A stretch of 64,000 bases of DNA from Alphaproteobacteria bacterium GWF2_58_20 (GTDB lineage: Bacteria > Pseudomonadota > Alphaproteobacteria > UBA1247). Within the stretch, counting starts at the first letter, position 1; each line of letters starts with the position of its first letter. The DNA lies in assembly GCA_001768735.1 (NCBI GenBank), contig MEMB01000003.1, forward strand, positions 1 through 64,000, in the 5' to 3' direction. Positions 42,245 to 51,274 of this stretch are shown here, in pieces. Both the position numbers and the translations under genes were made by a program. The notes under the pieces were generated by a model, which was not told the origin of the DNA, searched no databases, and saw nothing but the letters and a program-made list of their open reading frames with translations.

Positions 42245-43570
42245 ATGAACAAAACCTCCTTTTTCCTTTTCCGTCGCATGACGGCCATTGCCCTTCTCGT
42301 CGCCGGAATGTTCCTGGCCCATCCCGCGTCCGCCCAATGGTGGCGCTTTGGCTCGGATGACACGGAACCGGTTCTCGCCGACCTCCTGTTCAATAACGTG
42401 AGCGCCATGCGCGTCGAACGCACGCTGGAAATGACGGAAGCCGATCTCGACAACGGCCGCGTCCTTGTACGGGGCCGCGCCGAAGTGGGGCAAGGCACCA
42501 TTGGACGCATTGAGGCAACCCTTGATGGCGGCACCAGCTGGACGGAAGTTCCGCTGAACGACAAGGGCCTGTTCGCCTTTGCCTTCCAGCCCGAAAAAGG
42601 ACACACCTACGCTTTCAGCATCAGGGCCTTGTCCACCATCGGAAAATCCAGCAACGAAGCGGATCACAGCTTCAACTTCATGCTGACAACCGAAAACGGG
42701 CGGGAACTTGCCAAGGACGCCTTCAACGCGCTGATTGAAGCCTACATGAACCGTGACCGCAGCAGTTTCATGGCCCTGGTTTCAGATGATTTTTCCGGCA
42801 ACATCACCGCCCTTGACAATGCCATCAGCGATGATTTCCGCTTCTTCAGCTCGATCCGCATCACCCCGACCATCCGCAGCGTCAGCGCCGCCGACGGTCG
42901 CGCCAACATCTATTTCAGCTTTACCCGCCAGGTGCGTTCCAACCGCACTGCCCAGCTGCTGCAGGACACGGCCGTGTCTTCGGTGACCCTGGTGAAGGAC
43001 GGTGAAGGCTACAAGCTCTACGATCTTGCCGCGCCCGTCATTTTCGGCGTCTCGGATCCAGCCAACATCGCCTCCTACGTCACGGATGAAGCCGTGGGTG
43101 ACCAGGTTCTGGTCGTGGATGCGGACGGCAATGCCTCCACGGAAACGCAGGGCCAGGATGTTGCGGACGATGGGGCTTCCTCATCTACCGTGGACGACAC
43201 CACGCCATCCCTTAATCTCGACGATGCCTATTCCATCCTTTCGGATTCCATCACAAACCCGTTCCTGGCCATGGCCTTCGCCGTGGCCAGCCCCGGGATG
43301 TCCACCGAATTTTTCTTCGGTTCGGAAGCTGATGCCTATGAGGATCTCGGTATCGCCAGCATCAGCAGCATCGCCTCCATGTCCGCCAATCCGGCGGGAG
43401 ATCCCACGACCGTTGTCGAGGATCCGAGCACAATCGTCGGCCGCGTTTACGGCCTCAAGCTCGTGGATGGAACCTACGCCCTGATCCGCCTTGCCAACGA
43501 CAATGGCGGCATTGGCCCATGGGTCTTTGAATGCCGCCACCAGCTCAACGGCACCCCGAACTTCAATTGA
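42245..43570 (+). CDS. Exported protein with an NTF2/SnoaL-like domain
   Basis: 441 aa. A signal peptide is present (MTAIALLVAGMFLAHPASAQ). A region (~65-130) resembling an Ig-like or FN3-like fold (ATLDGGTSWTEVPLNDKG) is followed by an NTF2/SnoaL-like stretch (AFNALIEAYMNRDRSSFMALVSDDFSG...RSVSAADGRANIYFSFTRQV, ~160-260), then an Asp/Ser-rich linker and a C-terminal domain (EDLGIASISSIASM...WVFECRHQLNG). The function is unknown. It lies three bases after the barrel gene and 83 bases before the coiled-coil gene. Confidence 0.65.
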   Translation: MNKTSFFLFRRMTAIALLVAGMFLAHPASAQWWRFGSDDTEPVLADLLFNNVSAMRVERTLEMTEADLDNGRVLVRGRAEVGQGTIGRIEATLDGGTSWTEVPLNDKGLFAFAFQPEKGHTYAFSIRALSTIGKSSNEADHSFNFMLTTENGRELAKDAFNALIEAYMNRDRSSFMALVSDDFSGNITALDNAISDDFRFFSSIRITPTIRSVSAADGRANIYFSFTRQVRSNRTAQLLQDTAVSSVTLVKDGEGYKLYDLAAPVIFGVSDPANIASYVTDEAVGDQVLVVDADGNASTETQGQDVADDGASSSTVDDTTPSLNLDDAYSILSDSITNPFLAMAFAVASPGMSTEFFFGSEADAYEDLGIASISSIASMSANPAGDPTTVVEDPSTIVGRVYGLKLVDGTYALIRLANDNGGIGPWVFECRHQLNGTPNFN

Positions 43571-43653
43571 CATTTTCTGCCCCTTTTCCCTTCCGGCGGG
43601 CCACATTCACAGCCCTCCGGAAGGAACAGGCAAAACAAGGAGGCTCTCTCGCC

Positions 43654-46600
43654 ATGCACCATTTCCCCGTCCGTTCCTGGATGGCCGCCATGGCCATTTT
43701 GGCTTGCCTTCCCCTGTCTGTTACGGCAAAAGCCGCCAACTACGAGGAAATCGCCGCCCTGCGCGAGCAACTGGCCACGGCAACCCTCGCCGTTGCAGAA
43801 CTCACCACAAAAGCGGAAAGTCTTCAGCAGAGCCTGGACATTCTTGATCGCAAAAAGGCAACAAAACCCGACGAGACAAGCCTGTCCTCCCAAAAGGATG
43901 CCCTGCAAAAGGAACGTGAAAACATCAACAGCTCCCTGCCAGCCATTGCGTCCATCCAGAGCAAGATGGATGCCGACAAGGAAGCCGTGCGCGACAGCTA
44001 CATGGAACTGAAGGGCTATATTGAACGCCTGGATCGCCTGCAAACACAAAACGTGACAAAAACCATCCTTTCCCTGGCCTTGGAAACTGCGCAGGAAATC
44101 AAGGAGGCCATCAACCCATCCGGAAAGCCGGTGGAAATCGTCAAGTGGGCCGTGGAAAAAGCAGCGGATCCTGTTGTCAAGGCCATTGTCTCCTATGGCG
44201 GGCCGGAATATTACACCCGCAAGATGCAGGGCCTTTCCACACAAGCCGCCAGCGTGACGCCGGAACTCCAGCGCCTGAAAGACCTGGCCAGCCTGTCACT
44301 GGACGGATGGCGCAGCTACATGGTGAAGTATGAGGACAAGGCCTTTGAAGGCAACAACGGCCTGATTCTCGGCAAGGTTCGCGTTTTGCTGGAACAGGCG
44401 GAAAAGGCCCGTTGGGTTCTCGTGGACCTTTACAACCAGATGGACCGCGAAATCAAGGACATGGATGTCGACCAGACCAACCTGAAAGAGCTCTTGGCTG
44501 AAATCGACAAACAGCTTGCCGATCTTGACGCCCAAGACAAGACGACAAAATCGGACATCTGGAAAAACCTGGCCTCTGAAAAAGAAAAAATCACCCAGGA
44601 ACTGTCAGACATCAAGGAAAAACTGGCCACGGAAAAACAAAAACTGGCCAACATCCAGAACAAACTCAAGAGCAAGATCAATCAACAGGACACCTCTCCC
44701 ATTGAAGATCAGGTTGCCAACTACAAAACCCTGCACAAGCGCTTGACAGACAGCATCCCCGGATACCAAGCCCAAGCAGACATGGTTGAGGCAAATCTGG
44801 ACTCGGCCACGAATGCCTATGCCGCAATCCCCGAGATGAAGCGGGATCAACAAAAGGAAATGGATGAGGTCGTGGGCTGGACCCTTGAACACCCGACTTA
44901 TCCTTATCCGACTGAAGGAATGACCGATAAGACGGCGCTGGAAAACACCCGCAAGTACCAGGAAAACTGGATGAAAACCCGGGAACGCCACCTGGCTGAA
45001 AAACGCACGACAGCAAACCAGATGGATGGTCTTGCCAACAGCCTGGAAGCGGAAATCAACGCCACCCCCAACGACCCGACATCCGAACACATCCTGCGCA
45101 ATGCCCTCAGCACGGCTGGCTCAAAGGTTTACACCGCCCTCCAGGAAGCTTTGCGCGTAGCCTATGAGAACAGCCACGGATTCTCCAACAGCACCACGCA
45201 ACGGCTGGAAAAACTCAGGGCGGAGATGAAGGCCCTGCTTGACACACCGTTGCCAGCAAGCCCTTATGCAAAAAGCAAGACCATTGCACAGGAAAACTTG
45301 AACCTGTCCAACGACATAGCCTATGTCGCCCAGACAACCATCCTGCATCTGCGCAATTACGCCCAGAGAGAACTTGCTGCCCTGCAAGAGGAAGGCCGTT
45401 TCCTTGATGGCCAGAAAAAAGAGCAGGCCAAAACCCTCGATAAATACCAGAAGGAAATCGCCAGCCGACAGGAAACATATCGATACGCCGCAAAGACCTT
45501 CCTGAATCAGGGCAGCGATTACCTCCGCCGCCTGGAAGACCTGCTGCAGGCCCGGCAGGCCTATTCTCAGTTTCTTGACAGTGCCAAAAAAGCTGGCATC
45601 CTCGAAAAAACAGATGCCAATGGCTACCGCATTTCCCAGGAATGGATCAACACAACGGTCAAAAACACCTCCATGACCTGCCCGGCCGTCGACCTGTTGC
45701 AGGAAAAGCTTTCTTCCCGCGCCGCCCAATCATCCCGCCTGTTTTCCCAGATGATGAGCGCTCAAAGGCTATCCAACATCGGGACATCGGGCGCACCTTT
45801 GTCCGACTGGGCAAAAACCAACGAATCCGGACTTTATTCCAGTGTCGAATCCCTGAACCGGCAACTCGAACAGGCCCGGCATGACCTGGCCCAGATTCCC
45901 CAAACGGTCATTCAGGACCCCATCACAACTTTCAGCAACAGCATCAGCAGCAACAACGCCTTCCTGATAGGCAGTTCTTCGGAACTTTTCACCCAGATGC
46001 AGAAAACCTCACGGGAACTCGAGGCCCTCGTCAAGATCGCCATCCTTGAAGCCGAGCACTACAACAAGGCGGCCCGCATGACAGAAGAAGAACAGAAAAA
46101 GATGCGGGATTGGGTGGCGCAACTCAAAAAACGCCAGCAAACCGACTTTGGCTGTTTTGATTCCGAACATGCCTTCAACAAGAATCTGACCCCCAAGATC
46201 GATGAACTTGCCGAACTTGTGAAAAAGCTGGCCAAAAAACCTCTCTATGTCGATGGCCAAAAAACGATTGCCGACCTTAAAACCCTGCTGACCGACACCC
46301 GCAACCTGTTCATCAGTTATGATGACGGTTACAAAAAGGCCGTATCCAGCCTGAGAACACGCCTGTACGAATTGGAAACTCCCTTCCTGAAAAACGAAAA
46401 AGGCTTTTCCCCAGGGGATGTCACCACCATCCGTCAGCACCTCCATGACATCGGGGAAGCCCTGCGCGCCCATGAAATCCGGGTTCTGGATATGCAAAGC
46501 CGCCCCGAAAGCATCAGTAACCCACAAATACAGGCCCTCTACCAAAGCTTCATCACCGCCTATGGCGCCAGTGACCTGCGCGGCATCCTGGCCCTGCTCG

Positions 46601-46887
46601 GGCCGGACTGGCAGGGAGGCGATGGGTCGGACGCACGCGATGTGGAAGAATACCTGAGCAACTCCTTCCGTGTCTTTGACCGCATCCAGTACAAGATCTC
46701 CGGCTTTACAGCCAAAACCCTCGGCGATGGTTCGGCCCAGGTTTCCTATTCCGTCAAGATCGCGGGGGAAAACCGGCGCCAGCACCTGACCCATGAGGAG
46801 GAAAGCCAGATCGTGGAGCAGGTCGGCCTGGTAGATGGCCAACCGCGCATCCTGCGCACCATCTCCGGAAACCAGTGGCTACGCTGA
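43654..46887 (+). CDS. Long exported coiled-coil protein with a C-terminal NTF2-like domain
   Basis: The start at 43654 is set by AAGGAGG ten bases upstream; an in-frame ATG at 43531 lies inside the previous gene. 1077 aa. Residues 1-~28 are a signal peptide (MAAMAILACLPLSVTAKA). The bulk (30-930) is heptad-rich coiled coil (EIAALREQLATATLAVAELT, KITQELSDIKEKLATEKQKL), interrupted by helical spacers. The last ~110 residues (LYQSFITAYGASDLRGILAL ... IQYKISGFTAKTLGDGSAQV) resemble the NTF2-like part of the 42245 product. It probably sits in the periplasm or cell envelope as a structural partner. No recognised family. Confidence 0.7.
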   Translation: MHHFPVRSWMAAMAILACLPLSVTAKAANYEEIAALREQLATATLAVAELTTKAESLQQSLDILDRKKATKPDETSLSSQKDALQKERENINSSLPAIASIQSKMDADKEAVRDSYMELKGYIERLDRLQTQNVTKTILSLALETAQEIKEAINPSGKPVEIVKWAVEKAADPVVKAIVSYGGPEYYTRKMQGLSTQAASVTPELQRLKDLASLSLDGWRSYMVKYEDKAFEGNNGLILGKVRVLLEQAEKARWVLVDLYNQMDREIKDMDVDQTNLKELLAEIDKQLADLDAQDKTTKSDIWKNLASEKEKITQELSDIKEKLATEKQKLANIQNKLKSKINQQDTSPIEDQVANYKTLHKRLTDSIPGYQAQADMVEANLDSATNAYAAIPEMKRDQQKEMDEVVGWTLEHPTYPYPTEGMTDKTALENTRKYQENWMKTRERHLAEKRTTANQMDGLANSLEAEINATPNDPTSEHILRNALSTAGSKVYTALQEALRVAYENSHGFSNSTTQRLEKLRAEMKALLDTPLPASPYAKSKTIAQENLNLSNDIAYVAQTTILHLRNYAQRELAALQEEGRFLDGQKKEQAKTLDKYQKEIASRQETYRYAAKTFLNQGSDYLRRLEDLLQARQAYSQFLDSAKKAGILEKTDANGYRISQEWINTTVKNTSMTCPAVDLLQEKLSSRAAQSSRLFSQMMSAQRLSNIGTSGAPLSDWAKTNESGLYSSVESLNRQLEQARHDLAQIPQTVIQDPITTFSNSISSNNAFLIGSSSELFTQMQKTSRELEALVKIAILEAEHYNKAARMTEEEQKKMRDWVAQLKKRQQTDFGCFDSEHAFNKNLTPKIDELAELVKKLAKKPLYVDGQKTIADLKTLLTDTRNLFISYDDGYKKAVSSLRTRLYELETPFLKNEKGFSPGDVTTIRQHLHDIGEALRAHEIRVLDMQSRPESISNPQIQALYQSFITAYGASDLRGILALLGPDWQGGDGSDARDVEEYLSNSFRVFDRIQYKISGFTAKTLGDGSAQVSYSVKIAGENRRQHLTHEEESQIVEQVGLVDGQPRILRTISGNQWLR

Positions 46888-46896
46888 CCAGATTCC

Positions 46897-47061
46897 TAGA
46901 GCCTTGAGCGTTTAGATTGAACAATTCCTGTTGATCTTGGGATGAGCCAGACCGCAAGGCGCAAACCGCGGGGCGATGCGGGCATCGTCCAAGGTTTGCA
47001 CGCGCGGCGGATGGCCATCAAAAGGCAACAGGGATATTCAAGATGAACGCTCAAGGCTCTA
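46897..47061 (+). repeat. 165-bp near-palindromic repeat element, copy 1
   Basis: The ends are TAGAGCCTTGAGCGTTTA and TGAACGCTCAAGGCTCTA, inverted copies of each other with one mismatch. The whole element can fold into a long hairpin, with an inner stem GCAAACC/GGTTTGC and a tip GATGC..GCATC. A second copy of identical length is at 57520-57684. It begins nine bases after the stop codon of the coiled-coil gene. No coding capacity. A MITE-like or structured-RNA repeat. Confidence 0.9.
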
Positions 47062-47074
47062 AAATCCACCCAAG

Positions 47075-47106
47075 AAAAAACCCGCCGGCTTGCCGGCGGG
47101 TTTTTC
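47075..47106. terminator. Bidirectional intrinsic terminator
   Basis: CCCGCCGGC pairs with GCCGGCGGG around TT, with an A-run before and a T-run after. It lies between the repeat element and the convergent cold-shock gene. Confidence 0.88.
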
Positions 47107-47130
47107 TTTCATCTTTTGGAAGATGAAATA

Positions 47131-47337
47131 TCAGTCCAGGGTCCTGAGATTATTGGCAGCCGGCTTGCCACGCTGCTCGCTCACATCAAAGGAAACCTTC
47201 TGGTCTTCACGCAAGCCCTTGAGGCCGGCCTGTTCAACCGCAGAGATGTGAACAAACACATCCTTGCCGCCATCATCGGGGGTAATGAAACCAAAGCCCT
47301 TCTGGGCATTGAACCACTTGACGGTTCCGGTAGCCAT
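47131..47337 (-). CDS. Cold-shock protein (CspA family)
   Basis: A 68-residue single-stranded nucleic-acid chaperone. RNP1 is KGFGFI and RNP2 is VFVHIS; it begins [20 protein letters not shown]. The upstream ~110 in-frame codons are probably the untranslated leader: MATGTVKWF is the family's true start. The gap 47338-47643 (about 300 bases) is the likely promoter and long leader, typical of csp genes; no gene was recognised there. Confidence 0.95.
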   Translation of the reverse strand: MATGTVKWFNAQKGFGFITPDDGGKDVFVHISAVEQAGLKGLREDQKVSFDVSEQRGKPAANNLRTLD

Positions 47338-47643
47338 CTTGAAACACTCCATGCTTTGCCTGTAATTATTGTTTGTTGACGTTTGACAGAGCAGACCAGC
47401 AAGACAGGCATAAAACTTGCAGTTGTCATGACCAAACCAGGCTTCATTATCTCTCACCCCTTATAAAAATCAAGTCCCATTATCGGGATTAGAGACAAGA
47501 AGATAAAAACCGATGGGAATCATGACGGAAATCCAAGAAAAAACAGCACAAACCGTGCAAAGGCCACACGAACCCCAAACAACAGAAACATCTCCGTCTT
47601 TACCTCTGGTATTCTGTCCTTAAAATTTCCAGCCCCTGCCCGC

Positions 47644-48216
47644 TTATCCCATGAAATTCTTGAGAATCTGCCAGGCATGGTTGATCTTCTTGATGTTCTC
47701 CTCGGACTGGGGGCTTCCCCCATGACGATCCGGATGATGCTCTTTGACAAGGGCACGGAACCGGATGCGCAACGCTTCCTTTCCGGGAAAGGCTGTATAC
47801 CCGAAAACCACAAGGGCATCCCGCACCTCCTTTGGCAGGGCCGCCTGTTTTCCAAAAACAGGGGCCTCCCCTTCCTGCCCCCCAAGGGAAAAATCGCGCA
47901 GGATCTTGTTGCGCCAGATCCTTTCCATTCCCGGGGGAAGATTGTAGGTCCGTGTAGGCCTGTCCCCAATGGTATCCTTCCGGATATGCTCTTCAATTTC
48001 CCCCGGGCTTTTGCCAGAAAAATAATTCCACGCCTCATTGAAGGCCCTGGCATGCTCACGACAAAACCACTGGTATTCATAAATGCGTTCGGGGGATAGG
48101 GGCGCCCGGCATTCTGCCAGTTTCAAGCATCCAGGAACCGCACAGGGCATGGGCTTTTCCTGATTCTTTTCCAGAACCTCAAGATGCGGCAGGGGAATCT
48201 CTTTTTTATGTCCCAT
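47644..48216 (-). CDS. J-domain protein
   Basis: 190 aa with a C-terminal J-domain (EALRIRFRALVKEHHPDRHG, HPD motif at about residue 160-162). The N-terminal region is novel: it has CAVPGCLKLAECRAP, which may bind metal, and then FCREHARAFNEAWNYFSG. J-domain proteins stimulate Hsp70 (DnaK) ATPase. The combination of a Cys/His-bearing N-terminus with a C-terminal J-domain is common in alphaproteobacteria. Its partner is unknown. It is separated from the RHH gene by a divergent gap of 264 bases. Confidence 0.87.
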   Translation of the reverse strand: MGHKKEIPLPHLEVLEKNQEKPMPCAVPGCLKLAECRAPLSPERIYEYQWFCREHARAFNEAWNYFSGKSPGEIEEHIRKDTIGDRPTRTYNLPPGMERIWRNKILRDFSLGGQEGEAPVFGKQAALPKEVRDALVVFGYTAFPGKEALRIRFRALVKEHHPDRHGGSPQSEENIKKINHAWQILKNFMG

Positions 48217-48480
48217 GGTTCCAAATCACCCTCGATAAAAAATATTATGTGCGCCAACCATGGCATTTCCGCAAGATTTTCATGATTTTTTTCCGTTCCA
48301 TGTCTGTGGAACGCCTCACTTTTTTATCCAAGCCCCCCTCATGAAAACATAAAATCCAGATCAACATCTTGATCTAGATACAAAAACACAATAATCAATT
48401 TTTGGTTGTATTTTTTTTAGATTGTTCTATAAATTAAATCGTTCCCCACTTGTTCCAAACCATCCGAACGGCAGGAAAGC

Positions 48481-48828
48481 ATGGAAAAAACCGACCTGAT
48501 TTGCAAAAACATCCGCATTGGCACCCATCGCACCAGCATGCGCCTTGAAAACGAAATATGGAGCGCCCTTGAGGAAATCGCCCACAGGGAACACTGTAAA
48601 ATGAACGCCATCTGCGATCTTGTCAACCACAACAGGCCCAGGGAACTGTCGCTGACGGCTGCCGTCCGTCTTTTCATCATCACCTATTTCCGGAAAGCCG
48701 CCACTGAAGAAGGACATTTTCGTGCAGGCCATGGCAAACTGGCCACCCTTCTCAATACGCCCTCAAATCCATTACCTGCGACAACCCACCCGGAAATCTC
48801 CATGCAGGACGGCCCACGCGCCGAATGA
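48481..48828 (+). CDS. Ribbon-helix-helix DNA-binding protein (RHH_4 type)
   Basis: 115 aa. ICKNIRIGTHRTSMRLENEIWSALEEIAHREHCKMNAICDLVN followed by LSLTAAVRLFIITYFRKA matches the alphaproteobacterial RHH_4 family (S[VM]xLExxxWxALxEIAxRE). It probably acts as a DNA-binding regulator. The C-terminus (~85-115) is unstructured. It is preceded by an AT-rich promoter-like region (48217-48480). Confidence 0.85.
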   Translation: MEKTDLICKNIRIGTHRTSMRLENEIWSALEEIAHREHCKMNAICDLVNHNRPRELSLTAAVRLFIITYFRKAATEEGHFRAGHGKLATLLNTPSNPLPATTHPEISMQDGPRAE

Positions 48829-48934
48829 GGGCCTGCCGCACCATCCGGAACCAGCAACATCCGGATGCCTGCGCAAACAAAATGGCAAAGTTTTTTTTCC
48901 GGCAGAAAGGGAAAAGTTCCCCCTCCCGGAAGGG

Positions 48935-49888
48935 TCAGATCCCTTTTTTGCCCATATCCAGGAATTTCTTGCGGCGACGTGACAACAGGGTTGCCCCATC
49001 TTCACGGGCCAGGATTTCCAGATGGCGGGAAATAGCTGCCCCAACCACGGAAATGGTTTCTTCCGGATGACGGTGCGCGCCCCCCAGCGGTTCGGCGACA
49101 ATCTCGTCAATCACACCAAGTTTCAGCAAATCCTGCGCCGTCAGGCGGAGAGCTTCCGCGGCCTCTGCAGCCTGTGCCGCACTACGCCAGAGAATGGAAG
49201 CACACCCTTCCGGTGAAATGACGGAATAGGTGGCATGTTCCAGCATCAGGACGCGATCGGCCCCGGCAATCGCAATGGCCCCGCCGGATCCACCTTCCCC
49301 AATGATGACAGAAATAAAAGGCACCTTGACCCGGAAACAGGTTTCAATGCTGCGGGCAATGGCTTCCGCCTGCCCTCGCGCTTCTGCATCCACCCCCGGA
49401 TAAGCACCTGCTGTATCCACAAAACTGACAACCGGCAAGTGAAACTGGTCTGCCAGATTCATGAGCCGCTGGGCCTTGCGGTATCCTTCCGGACGCGCCA
49501 TGCCAAAATTGTGCGCAACACGGCTTTCCGTATCATGGCCCTTTTCATGCCCCATGATGACACAGGAGCGTCCATCAAACCGGGCAAGGCCACCAACAAG
49601 GGCCTGATCCTCGGCATAATTGCGATCTCCGGCCAAGGGGATGAAATCGTCCATCAGCTGGGCGATGTAATCAGAGAAATGCGGACGTTCGCCATGACGG
49701 GCGACCTGAACCTTTTGGGCCGCACTCAGGCTGGAATAGGTATCCCGCAAGAGGCGGTCAACCTTTCCCTGAAGTTTGCCAACCTCATCGGCAATATTGA
49801 GGCTGCCATCACTGGACAGGTGCCGCAATTCCTCAATCTTGGATTCAAGATCAAGAATGGGTTTTTCAAAATCGAGATAGCTTGTCAT
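48935..49888 (-). CDS. accA: Acetyl-CoA carboxylase carboxyltransferase subunit alpha
   Basis: Transfers CO2 from biotin to acetyl-CoA to make malonyl-CoA for fatty-acid synthesis, together with AccD. 317 aa from MTSYLDFEKPILDLESKIEE. Hallmarks are GRSCVIMGHEKGHDTE, FGMARPEGYRKAQRLM, FVDTAGAYPGVDAEARGQAE, ISVIIGEGGSGGAIAI and SVISPEGCASILWR. An in-frame ATG at 49927 is rejected. It lies 54 bases downstream of the DUF2125-like gene on the same strand. Confidence 0.96.
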   Translation of the reverse strand: MTSYLDFEKPILDLESKIEELRHLSSDGSLNIADEVGKLQGKVDRLLRDTYSSLSAAQKVQVARHGERPHFSDYIAQLMDDFIPLAGDRNYAEDQALVGGLARFDGRSCVIMGHEKGHDTESRVAHNFGMARPEGYRKAQRLMNLADQFHLPVVSFVDTAGAYPGVDAEARGQAEAIARSIETCFRVKVPFISVIIGEGGSGGAIAIAGADRVLMLEHATYSVISPEGCASILWRSAAQAAEAAEALRLTAQDLLKLGVIDEIVAEPLGGAHRHPEETISVVGAAISRHLEILAREDGATLLSRRRKKFLDMGKKGI

Positions 49889-49942
49889 GCAAACTCCATG
49901 CGCTTCAATCTGGCTTCCCTCTACCACACCCGCAACAAAATG

Positions 49943-51274
49943 TCAGTGCCTTTTCCGGTCCAGCACCAGATCCCCCCGCTCCAGCAGGGGCAAAACAAGC
50001 TCTGGCTGCAAGGAAAGGGCGACACAAAGTCCCAGAAGGGGAATCGGTTTCACGGGCTGGAAAACCACTGAAACTCCATCAGGATGCGTCAGAAAGGGAA
50101 TCATTTGGTCCTGCAGGATCCTGCGACTCCGGATTTCCGAATCACGCCCGCCTGAAAGGCCTGCAATATCCTTGATCAGGGTTTCGGCCTGCATCGCCAT
50201 GGAAATTTCAAGCTTTTCTGCCCGGCGCTGCAAAATTCCCAACAAAAGGCCAGAATCTTCAAATGTTCCGGAAAATTTGATCAGGGTCACGCCGCCCGCA
50301 AACAAGAGACCGGGATTCCCGGCCTGGACGTCCGGAACATTGCCAAGCTTCATCTCCACATCCAGAATTCCATTAAGGGTTTCAACCCGCAAGGGGTCAA
50401 AGACCAATACCCTGGTGTTCCTGTCGTAGGCAAGACGCAGGGAAAGGTTACCTGTCATGCCATCCGGCAGAAGTTCCCGGAAAGATCCATCCGGAACCGG
50501 CATAAAAACAAGGTTTTCCCCTATCAGGTCTGCCATTCCGTCATCCCCGTGGTTCAGAAGGCTGCAATGTCCGCAAGAGAGTTTTTCCCCCTTGCTCCCT
50601 TGTGCAACAACCCCTTGAACATCCAGCTTTTTCAGGGGATATGGAGAGGACATCACGTCCAGCCCGGCCAATCCGGCCAGGACCGGCCAGGCAAGCCCTG
50701 AAAACTGCACGTCGGAAAAATTGGCAAAGGCGCCGGAAATTTTCAGAATCTGCCCATCCTCTGCACGCGCATCAACAACCTGCCCATGTTCTCCAAGAGA
50801 GATGTCCAGACGGGAAAAGGTTGCCACATCCCCCTTGCTGGAAAAACGCAGGTCTTTTCCGCGCAAAAGGGAAAACGGCTTTTGGGAAAGGAAGGATTGC
50901 CCCGTCACGGCGGTTTCAAAGGCTGCAACTTCAAGCCCCTGAACATGAACCTCGCTGGCCGTTACTGTATCCGTCCCCATGACCAGAATAAAATTCTTTA
51001 CCCAGACCGTTTCCATAATGCCGCTCCCGGCATTCATCCCTGAAAGCCAGAGCATGTCGGCAGAAAAGCGGTTGGATTCATGACTCCAGGCCACATCCGA
51101 ACCAATGACCGCCATTCCAATCCCCAGCGGAAAAACAATGCCGGAAATACGGGATTCTATCCCCACCTGCTCCCGGAGCATGGCCCGAACGTGCAGGGTC
51201 GCCTGTGCCACAACAACTCCATAAACCATGAGGGGAGTTCCAAGAAACAGCCCCCATTTCCATTTGCGCTTCAT
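49943..51274 (-). CDS. Exported or membrane-anchored DUF2125-like protein
   Basis: 443 aa. It starts with a basic N-terminus and one hydrophobic helix (WGLFLGTPLMVYGVVVA). The rest is beta-rich with repeated sequences like SRISGIVFPLGIGMAVIGSD and VQFSGLAWPVLAGLAGLDVM, as in the alphaproteobacterial DUF2125/AsmA-like group that lies in the periplasm. The function is unknown. It overlaps the downstream end of xerD by four bases (both minus strand), so they form one operon with accA downstream. Confidence 0.55.
   Translation of the reverse strand: MKRKWKWGLFLGTPLMVYGVVVAQATLHVRAMLREQVGIESRISGIVFPLGIGMAVIGSDVAWSHESNRFSADMLWLSGMNAGSGIMETVWVKNFILVMGTDTVTASEVHVQGLEVAAFETAVTGQSFLSQKPFSLLRGKDLRFSSKGDVATFSRLDISLGEHGQVVDARAEDGQILKISGAFANFSDVQFSGLAWPVLAGLAGLDVMSSPYPLKKLDVQGVVAQGSKGEKLSCGHCSLLNHGDDGMADLIGENLVFMPVPDGSFRELLPDGMTGNLSLRLAYDRNTRVLVFDPLRVETLNGILDVEMKLGNVPDVQAGNPGLLFAGGVTLIKFSGTFEDSGLLLGILQRRAEKLEISMAMQAETLIKDIAGLSGGRDSEIRSRRILQDQMIPFLTHPDGVSVVFQPVKPIPLLGLCVALSLQPELVLPLLERGDLVLDRKRH

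Noticed and set aside
43531-43653. In-frame extension of the coiled-coil protein upstream of 43654
   Set aside because: It overlaps the previous gene and lacks a signal peptide; the start at 43654 has a strong ribosome binding site and a signal peptide.
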